Below, piece after piece: positions 50,460 to 59,636 of a stretch of DNA of 64,000 nt. Each line of letters begins with the position of its first letter. Within the stretch, counting starts at the first letter, position 1. This DNA is from Motacilla alba alba. Its lineage: Eukaryota > Chordata > Aves > Passeriformes > Motacillidae. Position numbers and translations under genes: made by a program. Location: contig NC_052017.1 in NCBI RefSeq assembly GCF_015832195.1, positions 92,964,429 to 93,028,428 of the forward strand. The letters are read 5' to 3'. The notes beneath the pieces are model-generated. The model was not told the DNA's origin. It made no database searches and saw only the letters and a list, made by a program, of their open reading frames with translations.

Positions 50460-50700
50460 CTGAATGCTCCGGGTTTATTAGCTTTGGAGTTTAATGAGGG
50501 AAAAAAGGCAAATGCCTCACAAAATCTGTAGTGGACCAACTTCCCTGACTCACTTCTGTCTTTCAAACCCTATGAAAGCAACAAATGAGACGCCGCCTGC
50601 AACTTGTTGTTATAAGTCAGGATAATTTTATGCTGATAATTTTATGCTAATGATCCTGAGTGTTTGTTTCAGCCTCTTTGTCTCACTAGAAAAAAATCTG
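50460..50700. promoter_or_regulatory. Candidate conserved element with 14-bp tandem duplication
   Basis: GATAATTTTATGCT occurs twice in tandem (50621-50634 and 50635-50648). The second copy runs into ATGCTAAT (50644-50651), an octamer-like POU motif. CpGs survive nearby in GAGACGCCGCCTGC (about 50588-50600). The regulatory role is inferred. Confidence 0.3.
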
Positions 50701-53700
50701 TTGGTTGATTTGTGGATCCAAATGTGAAAAAAGGAATCGTGAATTTTGTGTGATTTATGGGGAAATTAGAAAAGTAGCCAATTTGGCATAAAATTGTGTA
50801 GGGAACAAAAATGATCTATCAGCAATGAAAGAAATAGTGGAAAGTTTTTGGAAGAGTTCCTGTTCTCAAAATAATTTTCCCCAAAATTCTGCATATTTAT
50901 TATGACTTATACTGTTGCAAACTACTGCAGCTTCAGATGTAATCATTGTACTTTTACTGATTTTTAACTTATGCCAGTTCATAAATACAGGCTGGCACAC
51001 ACAGTTTCAGGAGTAGCAGACACACAGCAACATCTTAGCTACCCACCCCAATCTAGTATTTCTTGATTTTACTTTAGGATGTGGGCAGCAGTATGCTAAA
51101 ACTAGGCTAATTACACACATTTCTGATTTGAATGAGATCCAGAAGGTAGAAAAAAGGTTTGGGAGCTTCTGAATGCTGAGTTTTTGTGTGGCTCACTGAA
51201 AGGTTAGAAGGCTCTGGCAAACTTTTACTCCAGCCTGTGAATGGATCTGTGTGGATGGACCTCGGTGTAAGTTGCAGCATCTCTGCAGTGAGGCAATAAA
51301 CTCTGGGATTTAGACTCTAAAGCATCTCTATTTCTCATCTGCAAGTTCCTGTGCGCTTTCAGCCAAGTAAATATCTGATGCTGGTTAACTTTTACTGTTC
51401 CTTCTGCTGCTCGTCATTGCAGATCCACATCCGAGTGCTTATGGCATATTATGTTACAGCCAACCAACTAACTTCCTCTCAAACATGTTACTTCTACTCT
51501 GTTGCTTGTGATATTGATGGCTGTTTTGACCTTTGCAGTTCTCTAATTACTGAAGCCTTAAAATAGTACACATCAGGTAAAATATTCTCTTTTTGAAGTT
51601 CCTTTTTCCTCGCATGCCTGAGCTGAAAGACCATATAAACTAAGATTATTCAACCACTTTAGACCACTGCACAGAATGTCAAGGGGAATTTTGTTAGCGA
51701 GGACAAGTGACTGTTTTGTTCCACTTTTACTTTTGAGGTATTCTTCACTCATCAGAAGATAGCACAGTGATATAGTTGCCATGCCGTTCCATAAGTCATT
51801 TAAATTCTTCTCCTTGCTAAACTCCAGAAACGAACATTTATGAAACCTTTTTTTTTTTTCCTGTAGTCCTTTATTTAAACTTTGTGCAACAACCCCAGAT
51901 AACACATTGTTTAGAGCTGGCAACCAATTTCCCCAGTTTTACCAAGCGTCGCATTCGCTGCAACATCACAGGTCATTTTTAGCTATTGTACGTCTTTGTC
52001 TGGTCCAGTCAGAAAAGAGCACAAGCACTCCAGTACTATCAGTTATGCTTGGAGGAACATAAGAAGGGTGAGGGGGAGGGGAGAGGAGGCAACACAAACT
52101 TAGAAATACCCCGTTTTTCTGCTTTGGGAGAGCACAGCCCACTAACAGCCAGGTCCAGCCCACCAGAAAATCAGTGTACTGCAGTATCACGATCAGTAGA
52201 CAGAATGAAAAAACCCAAGCCACAGAAATATGCCCTCCCAATGATCTCTGTCTCAAAGGAAAAAAAAAAAAATCTTAAAAGTCGCATCCTTATTGAATTT
52301 GTCTTCCTTGAAATTAATTCTACTTTGTGGCCTAGCTCTTTTTTATTTCTGAACCTATTATGGGCCACATCTGTTGAAGTCTGATCAACTATTCTGAAAC
52401 CAGCTGCTGCTGAGATTCTTTCAGTTAAGCTGAAATTAAGAACAGGTTTGTGGGCTCCCTACCTGCTGTGAAGCCGTGATGTAGTTTATAAAATTACATA
52501 TGGGTGAGAAAATCTGACTGCCAGGGCTGGAAAAGTTGGTACTTTTAGCATGAACCTAAAATAGCTGTGTACGCTGAAGATGTACTTATTTGCAATATTA
52601 ACTTTTTCTGCTCTCTTCCTCAGTGTCATTGTAAAAGCAATATTGGATAATTCGGTTTAAAAAAACATGTGGGTTTGAGAGGATCAAAGCACAAAAAATC
52701 AAAATCAGGCTACATCCTAGCAACTGTGTTGGCGGTAAGGGCAAATATGAAAGACATTAGAGTTAAAAATGTTGATTCTTCAAGAAAGGTCTCCAGATTA
52801 TTTCTGCCACAAGGAAAAGCTCATTACATGCCATACATGAGATGATGGAAACAAACACCAGTCATCTTTTATCATTGATGCAATTACATTGATAGCAAGG
52901 GGACAACTTGTATGAGTAGAAAGTAAAGAGGTTACGACCACATCCTGACACCTGATACAATTTGTCAACAGATATGACCAAGTTTCTTATTGCTGTCACA
53001 CATTAATAGACATGTCAGATCATGAAATATGTGCACCTCTCCAAATGGAAAAATATTTTCAAATCCTTTCACTAGATTTATGTCTGACTAAATTAAGAGG
53101 GTGCAAGAGCTTGACCTCAATCCATGCAAACCTGGGGTACACTGGTGTGCAAAATTTTAGTGGGTGGGGGTGTGTTTTCACAGTACAAACTGTGGAAGCA
53201 GCCTCACACCGCACAGCTACTGAGGCATGACTAGAGAGGAAAGAAAGATTGTTGTGGTGCACATCAGAAGTCAATGTATTTAATCCAAGTGTATAAGGTT
53301 GTTATTAATTGAAACCATTTTGTTTCAGAGTGGAATTTGTGCCACCCACAGAAACTCTGGAAGCACACCAGTGTTAGAATGGTCCATTTTCACTGGAGTC
53401 AGAAATGTGAGATTTTTTTTTTTAAAGCATTATTGGGAATGCTTCTGTGTGGTGATCTGCAGACATAGATGGGTATTAGGGCTGCCTGTGCCTTCCAGTT
53501 TGCAACTTCTGCACGTGTGTTGTGTATCTCCACATACACCAAGAAAAAGTCTGGTTTAAAATGTAAAGAGTAATACAAGATGATTTGTCATCAGTTTGTG
53601 TGCTCTTTTTTCTCACCAAGTACAGTTGGAGAGCAAAATCTCTGTCTTACATTTAAATAGAATTTTAGACAGATTTGTAATAACTGAAAATATTAATTGG

Positions 53701-53755
53701 CACAAAACCTGAGTAACTCTGAGCAAGCACACAGAAAAAGAGACTGACTTCCCTA
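50701..53755. other. AT-rich DNA, nothing recognised
   Basis: No coding, RNA or interspersed repeat family was recognised. It contains only short homopolymer runs such as the T run at about 51849-51861 and the A run at 52259-52272. Confidence 0.6.
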
Positions 53756-53835
53756 GATTACATTTCACAGACTGTATTTGTGTATGTGACATGTACACAT
53801 ACACATATGCACACACATATATATGAAATGTAATC
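53756..53835. repeat. 80-bp nested inverted repeat (long hairpin)
   Basis: GATTACATTTCA (53756-53767) is a perfect 12-base match to TGAAATGTAATC (53824-53835). Inside it, TGTGTATGTG (53779-53788) pairs perfectly with CACATACACA (53796-53805) around a seven-base loop. The total length is in the range of a microRNA precursor, but the two stems are separated by unequal unpaired arms (11 and 18 bases). The inner part is TG/CA-rich, so simple-sequence origin is also possible. Confidence 0.8.
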
Positions 53836-55700
53836 CAAACTTGGCTTGTTTGCCTGTCTTGAAGTATTTATCTATGCTTTCAGCCTTGCTTTTACAGAGA
53901 TGGCCTTTTTCCTCACTATTCTACCACAGTGTTTCTCAGGAACCTTTTCTTATCTAAACTTCCACCAATCACTCCTAAGGCTAAGTTATGCAGACAAGTC
54001 ATCGCACAGAATTTCATCAAACTGCCATTCTCCCTAACTTGAGAAAGCCTGGTCCCAAACGCTGAACAAATAATTTATTAGACCATAGCAAAAGTAAATA
54101 AATGCTTTCCTGCTCCAAATATTTCATTAGCCAGAATTATTATACATGCAAGTCTATAAATAGTATAACACGTATTGAGCCATTAATATCGCTGACATTC
54201 TCATACAAAATACTGTAATTTAAAGAATTTGAAACTGGAGGACATCTCCTGGAAGATTTCTGGCAAAGATAAAATGAGCAAATTGTCTGCAAACAAATTA
54301 GTCACCCATGGAAATGGTACACTACTAACACATTAAACATTAAGAACATCATCTCTACCTGAAATTTCTAATGACATTGATGATATTATGCAAATATATC
54401 CTGCATATCTTTTGAGTCTATAAATTCTTACACTGTCTCAGTTTTGCTTTTAAAACCCAGAAGTGCTGGGCTCAGCAGAAGAAATGTGAGAAAATCTCCT
54501 ATTTAAAATTACATGGACAGAGGAACTCTGCTGGTGACTTTCCGTGAAATTAATATACCGCTTGATTGTTTTTAAGGTCTCTGCATCTTCTGAATTTTTA
54601 ATTGCCTTTCCATTAAAGTGGAATACCCCTCGTGTACTAAGCTTGAGATGGGTTCTCCAGTCCTTTCACTCCTGTAGCCTCCTATTTTCTTACGAGAACA
54701 AGGAGTATAAGACTGGGCCCTATGGAAGCAAAGATGGAAAATATTAAGCATTTTAAGCATTACTCTGTCAAGTAATAGAGCAAGCACTGTGTTCTGTATT
54801 TTCATGTTTTACTGTCTAAAGAAAAGAATCTGTACAGACTCCGACAGAAAAGGAGCAGGTCATAAAAATCACATTTTTAGGTAGAGGAGTTGAGAAGTCT
54901 CATGCACCTTTCATTGCTCTGACTTGTCAATTTTCGCCATATGGAAATTGTTAGCTTAATACTGTAGCTCTAAATACTGCCCAGGAATGCTGATTTATAA
55001 TGGATTTCTTACTCTTTGTGTAAAGAAATGCTAAAGTACTATATAAACTGTGATTAGAGAATCTACACACTTGTGTTATAGGCGTGTGCCTGGGGTGGAT
55101 TCTTCAGGCTCAGAGAGGTGACTTCTGCCCTGGTGCACTCACAGGTAAATCTGGCACCAGTGAACTCGGAATTCCCACAAAATGCTGCACTTCTGGAGTA
55201 ACTAGGAATACAATTTGGCCAGCAATTGAAAAACTGTGCAGGAAAGATGCTGATGCATAAGGGACAAAATCCAGACATTCCAGATGCGTTATTTACTATT
55301 GAGGCACTCAAAGACACCACATTAATGTAATGAAGCTGCTTTTGAAGAAAAGGCAACGTGCATTTTTTAAAGTGCGTCCTCTCTATATTTTGACCAGCTG
55401 CTGTGCACGTCTAGTTATTTTTTTTTCTGTAAATTATAATTAAATTTGATTGTCCCAAATACATCCCACTCAGGCATTCATGCTGAAAGCAGCAACAATT
55501 GTCAATGACCTTTAACACGCCTGCTATACAAATTAGTGCAGATCATTAATCACACATAGCTTACATTTTATGATTCGTGTATCCTTCATTACCAACTTTC
55601 CCCTCTTGCTCGCTGCCCCCTACCCCCACCGCTTCCCTTTATTCCGAGGGTTCTTGTAATAAGCACTGGAAAGGGCAGGATTTAAAGCCTCCCCCCGCCC
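53836..55700. other. AT-rich DNA upstream of the CpG-rich region
   Basis: No gene is recognised. The segment at 55,440-55,575 looks like complex unique sequence with AACAATTG (SOX-like), ATTAATCACACA and TAAT cores, and could be a proximal regulatory element. GC content rises sharply after about 55,600. Confidence 0.55.
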
Positions 55701-56399
55701 CAATTTTGTTTTCTTCTCATTGCCGGAGCAGTTCGCGTACCAAGTGCAAGACGGAGGGAGGGCAGCGCGGGGCCAGTGCGCCCAGGAAGGGCCGGGCCGG
55801 GGGCGGGGGGCGACTCCGGCGGGGAGCCCGGGGGCCATGGGGTTCTGCCGGCCCGAGGCGTCAAGATAACACCGTTCCTCCGTCAAAAGCGCTCCGTGTC
55901 AATTGTACGTCATCGCACATTATAAGACAAAGAAAGAAAGGGAAAAAAAAAGAAAAAAAAAAGAAGAAAAAAAGGCTCCATCCACACCCTCGATGTCTAG
56001 TACCGAGCGTTAAATTAGGCTTCCCAGCCATAGACTAAACACACTCCCCTCGCCTGTGGCACACACAGATTTGGCGTGATTAAACAGGGCTTCGCAAACA
56101 GGCAGGAAAACAAGAATTGAACTTTTCAGCCATAGGAGTGGGGAGGGGACCAGGGGGGGCTTTTTGGTTGCTTATTTTTTTTTTTTTTCTTTCTAAAGCC
56201 ATATGGCAGATTGATTTGTTCGGAGGTCTTTCAACTTCCCCAGCGTGGCTGTTGAACAGTATTCCTCTTTGATCTTGATTGAGGACTTTAATGTTGTTGT
56301 TTCTGCGCATTTCAATAGATCCATAAATATTTTACCAGTGGAATTCACCAAAAAAAAAAAAAAAGAATAAAAAGAAAAAAAAATAAAGTTTCTCATAGA
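55700..56399. promoter_or_regulatory. Upstream shoulder of the CpG island
   Basis: A GC-dense block with many CpGs at about 55,720-55,870 is followed by a CRE-like TACGTCAT (55906-55913). Then come A-rich runs (55938-55973 and 56350-56390) and a T run (about 56176-56190) flanking a unique stretch at 56,200-56,350. The alternation of CpG-rich and A/T-tract DNA is typical of nucleosome-depleted promoter flanks. Frames here on both strands are compositional artefacts. Confidence 0.55.
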
Positions 56400-56440
56400 A
56401 ATGCATCTGGGGCAACTCCAGCCCGCACCTTTCGCAGCGG

Positions 56441-56451
56441 AGGAGGTACGT
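56441..56451 (+). promoter_or_regulatory. Candidate 5' splice donor (AGGAG|GTACGT)
   Basis: A good donor consensus on the plus strand with the cut after 56445. It would end a first exon whose start lies in the 55.9-56.4 kb region. No transcript evidence is available. Confidence 0.3.
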
Positions 56452-56699
56452 GGGAACCGGGGTGGGCAGAAGCGCCACTCCGCGCCCGCACAACGCGGCG
56501 CCCGCCTTCCTCCCCCCCGCTCTCCCGCAGCGCCCGGGGGCGGCGGCACCCGCGCCCCAACTTTGCCCCGCGCAGACAATGGTCCCCGGCGTGTGCGTGC
56601 GGGCTCGGCACCGGCCACACCAGCGCGGCCGCCGGGGGACGCGCGGCGGCGGCGGCGGCGGGGCGGGCGGGGCGCGGGCGCGGCGGGGGCGGTGCGCGG

Positions 56700-56865
56700 G
56701 CGCGGGGCGCGGCGGGGGCCGGCGGGGCCGCCCCCGCCCGCGCCAGTGGAGCCGCTCGGCGGATCATGTGCAGCGCGGCGCCGCTCGCATGCGGCGCGTG
56801 GTTTCACCTTCAGAGCGGCTCGGCGCGCCCTTCCCCGAACGCCGCCGCCGCCGGCCGCGCAGGAG
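56700..56865 (+). other. Candidate first exon (largely untranslated)
   Basis: A donor-like AGGAG|GTGAGG has its cut after 56865, inside the densest part of the CpG island. Upstream GC boxes make a start site at about 56,650-56,760 plausible. ATGs at 56766 and 56789 could begin short coding or upstream frames to the donor. The 56789 frame would read MRRVVSPSERLGAPFPERRR and onward, which I do not recognise. The exact transcription start cannot be placed. The product is unknown and the gene is not identified. Confidence 0.4.
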
Positions 56866-57607
56866 GTGAGGGGCGGCGGGGCGGGGGAATGGCCCGGGGG
56901 GGCGGGGGGTCCTCGGGCTGTGCCTCTGGGGGGGAAAAAAACCCCTCAACTTCGCGCCTCCCCCCGGGTACGGGGACTGTCCCCCCCGGTCATCGGAGCA
57001 GCTCCAAAATGGTAACTTTGCGCTGTTCCGCGAGGAGGTCGGGTTTGCTGCAGTGGTGGTGCCGGGGGGTGGGGGAGCCCTGCGGGCTCCGGCAGCCTTT
57101 TGGCTTTGTACGCTCCGTCAGAGGCGTTCAGGGGAGGCGGATTGCGATATTAATCCATTAAGAGACAAAGAACAAATTGCCGCACTTTAAAGTAAAAAGC
57201 TTCGGCTGAAGAAGGTGGGTGATGGGTCGTCGAGCCCCGAGTAGCCACTTCAATTATTAACAGTGGGTTGTTCCCCCCTCTTTCTCCCCCCACCCCCGCT
57301 AATATTGATCCGGCGTGTGCGTGAGATGCCCGATGTGGGGCTGTGCCTGTGTGCGTGTCCCCCCCTTGTTTGCGAGTCGCTCTCGGTTCCGTGGCGAGCC
57401 GGTCGCTGCGTGATCCCCGTTAGAGAAGTACACAGTTTATCAAAGGAAGTTGGGGGTGGGCGGGCAGAGAAAACAATTATTCACATATAGACAGCGAGGA
57501 GGACTCGGAGGACAATGTCTCCGTAGCGATTATTTCCAGAAGAGGAAAAATAGCCCGTTTGATGCGGGTGGGGTGGGGGAGGGAGGCAGGGAGTTTAATG
57601 TACATGT

Positions 57608-57690
57608 TAAAAAAAAAAAGGGGGGGGGGGTCGAGAGGAGGGAAGGAAGGGGAGAGAGATAGGGAGGGAGGGAGGGAGAGAAAAGAAGAA
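57608..57690. repeat. Purine-rich A/G tract
   Basis: A run of A followed by a run of G, then GGAGGGAAGG-type and (GGGA)n units. The matching pyrimidine-rich strand appears again as CCTCCCTCCCTCC at about 57,745-57,760. Such mirror-like purine tracts near promoters can form triplex DNA. Confidence 0.85.
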
Positions 57691-57721
57691 TAGAAATAAT
57701 GCAGTTCCAGACATTTTGTGC

Positions 57722-57729
57722 TATAAAAG
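57722..57729 (+). promoter_or_regulatory. Candidate TATA box
   Basis: TATAAAAG is a canonical TATA sequence. A start about 30 bases downstream would fall near 57,750-57,760, within a C-rich pyrimidine tract. It lies between the two CpG cores, so it may serve an alternative first exon. Confidence 0.35.
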
Positions 57730-58235
57730 CTTTTCTCCTCCTCGTCCCTCCCTCCCTCCCCCCATTACTATCTTCGGTGATCATTAGCATAGCGCCGAGT
57801 CGCGATCCTAATGCGAATTAAGCACTTGGGCAAGTTGAGGAAAGTTTGGATGGGTAAACTTTGCTATGAGGGAAGAAGGTGGGGTGCTAAAACTGGCAGT
57901 ACGTGTGGGGAGGCGTGTGGAGCATGACAGCCGGCCGTTGTTTTCCCCCTCAAACCAGCTAACCTCTGCAATTAAGTGCTGGAGACAAACCCTGTGTTTT
58001 AAGCCGAAAAGTGTCGGTTTGGAGTCAGCACCATTTATTAGGAGCGTTAATAAGCTCCCATCAGCAGACAGGGATCTTCTGGGGAATGCGCATTGTGTGT
58101 GCCCATAGCTTATCCTTTACATTACCCCTATAGCTACGGAGGCGCTCGGGCACTGGACGTGCAAATATCATTTTGCTCGGACTATTTTCGAATCATTAAT
58201 TCTGTTCTTTATTTAATCCAGATGCAGGGTCCCCT

Positions 58236-58257
58236 CCCCCCCCCCCCCCCCCCCCCC
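58236..58257. repeat. Poly-C tract (22 C)
   Basis: Uninterrupted run of 22 C, preceded by CCCCT. Long C homopolymers are uncommon in vertebrate DNA. The opposite strand is a pure G run with quadruplex potential. Tract length is prone to sequencing error. Confidence 0.9.
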
Positions 58258-58326
58258 GCATTTGCTGCCTTATTGTTGGGTGTACATTTTCTGAAAAGGC
58301 GACTGGTGTAACCTGTGGAATTTGAA

Positions 58327-58334
58327 ATGCAAAT
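58327..58334 (+). promoter_or_regulatory. POU octamer site
   Basis: Exact ATGCAAAT octamer within the promoter region. POU-family binding is inferred from the motif alone. Confidence 0.4.
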
Positions 58335-58452
58335 AAAAGCCTGTGGGAGTTGAGGCAGAACAAATCAGCATTTATAAAGTGAAAAAGATTTAATGTCTTT
58401 GAAATCACTGCGAGATTTAATTTTTTCTTTTTTTTAAATAAGAACTGAATCG

Positions 58453-58460
58453 TGACGTCA
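58453..58460. promoter_or_regulatory. Consensus CRE (TGACGTCA)
   Basis: Perfect eight-base palindromic cAMP-response element located about 230 bases upstream of CpG core 2, a typical position for CREB/ATF binding. Functional use is inferred. Confidence 0.45.
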
Positions 58461-58679
58461 AGTCGTTTGGGCAAGATTTTTAATTTTTTTTTTTTTTTAA
58501 TGTCTGAAACGCGGGTATGCGAAGTGCTTACAGGAAAAACAGATTACAAGATTAACATCTGTTAACATGATCGTTTATCTCCAGCCAAAAATAGGTCAGT
58601 CCTTTCTTAAGGAAACACGATTGCCGGGCGCATGATTAAATAATGAAATTAGGCTGATGAGTTCATAAATTAGACGCTG

Positions 58680-59480
58680 TGTCGACGTGCGTTAGGATCC
58701 GACCTGTGACAAAAATATGTAATTCGCGGTCCGCCGGAGAGCGGTGCGGGGTCAAAGTCCCTTTTTGGGGAGAGGCGCAACTCTCTCGCCGCCTCCTCCT
58801 CTTCCTCCTCCCCTCGCTCCCCATCGCCGGGCGCTCCCCGCTGCTTCCTCGCTCGCACCCAGCGTCTCCCCCGGCTGAGGAGCCGAACTCTCCCAGCGAG
58901 CGGAGAAGTTTCCTCGGCGGGGAGGGACGCGGGGGGGTGCCGCGGTAAGGGGGGGGTTGTGGAATGGGGCCGGACGGACGCCGAGCCGAGCCCCCGCCCG
59001 CCGGCGGCCCCGCCTCGCCGGGGCGGCCCTATCCCGCGGGCCCGCCCCCCGCCACCGCCCGGCCCGGCCCCGCTCCCGCTCCGCTCGGCCCCGGGGTGTC
59101 GGGGCGCGGCGAGGTGGGACGGGGAGCCGCCGTGCCGCCGCCTTCCCGCTGCCCTGCCCTGCCCTGAGCTAACCCCGGCCCGGCCTCGTTCCTGCTGTCC
59201 TCTCGCCGTTCCCCCCGCAGCGCTGGGATCCGGCGTTTTTTTTTTTGGAAGTGGGTGCAAAAGTGCCTTTATGAAAAAGCTCGTCGGGCCTGGCGGGGCC
59301 GTCGATATTTTGACTTTTTTGGTGGAGTTTATTTTAATATTGGTATTATTGTGAGGTGGATTCAGCGGTTTCTGGAGAGTGGCTCCCCAAAACTGGTGGC
59401 TGGGCACCGTGCTCAGGGCCGGCTCCTCGGCGGCCGGGGAGAGGTCCCAGGAGCCTGCCCGGCAAAGGGCCGCTGCGCTT
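58680..59480. promoter_or_regulatory. CpG island core 2 (probable alternative promoter)
   Basis: A second dense CpG block, strongest at 58,720-59,220, containing C-rich pyrimidine tracts (CTCCTCCTCTTCC context) typical of 5' untranslated exons, GC boxes and CCCTG triplets near 59,150-59,165. The donor-like GCGG|TAAGG region at 58945 points rightward. Long open frames on both strands (up to 274 codons on minus, 58670-59494) are composition-driven and contain no recognisable domain. Confidence 0.8.
58740..58944 (+). other. Candidate alternative first exon (untranslated)
   Basis: The segment from about 58,740 has untranslated-exon-like composition with CT-rich tracts. It ends at a good donor, CGCG|GTAAGG, with the intron beginning at 58945. 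The start is approximate. The plus-strand frame 58679-58948 crosses it without recognisable protein features, so I treat it as 5' untranslated sequence. The partner acceptor is probably beyond the window. Confidence 0.4.
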
Positions 59481-59596
59481 TGGCCCCATGCCACGGACTT
59501 TATTTCATGCTTGCTGCACTAAATGAGTTAACAGCCAAAGGGTTTTTCATTAACTCGACTTGGCAACCGTGTATTTCGTTCCCCCACCAACCGCCC

Positions 59597-59636
59597 CCCC
59601 CCCCAAAAAAAAAAAAAAAACAACAAAAAAAACCCC
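59597..59636. repeat. Poly-C/poly-A simple sequence
   Basis: A run of C passes directly into a run of A with CAAC interruptions. Simple sequence of no coding meaning. Confidence 0.85.

Larger units (their letters stand above)
56400..57130. promoter_or_regulatory. CpG island core 1 (probable promoter)
   Basis: Very high GC and dense CpG, with GC-box-like GGGGCGGG units, especially in 56,500-56,760. Runs such as GGCGGCGGCGG and GGGGCGCGGCGGGGGC give strong plus-strand G-quadruplex potential. The contrast with 55 kb of AT-rich upstream DNA marks a promoter. Two donor-like sites on the plus strand (56446 and 56866) suggest transcription rightward. Several overlapping long open frames on both strands (up to 204 codons) arise from lack of stop codons in GC-rich DNA and are Arg/Pro/Gly/Ala-rich, so I do not call them genes. 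Confidence 0.85.
57131..58679. promoter_or_regulatory. CpG-retaining region between the two island cores
   Basis: Moderately GC-rich complex sequence with frequent CpGs in otherwise AT-type context (for example 57,780-58,200). It contains a TCF/LEF-like ATCAAAGG (57439-57446), a TATA-like box (57722), an octamer ATGCAAAT (58327-58334) and a full CRE TGACGTCA (58453-58460). The look is that of promoter-proximal conserved DNA of a developmental gene. No coding exon is recognised. Confidence 0.5.

Noticed and set aside
56193..57015. Long overlapping frames of up to 204 codons on both strands in CpG core 1
   Set aside because: They are Arg/Pro/Gly/Ala-rich, open on several frames at once, and lack any recognisable domain. 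Low stop-codon frequency in GC-rich DNA explains them.
58670..59494. 274-codon minus-strand frame across CpG core 2
   Set aside because: Composition-driven, overlaps plus-strand frames, has no known domain, and crosses the candidate donor and pyrimidine tracts.
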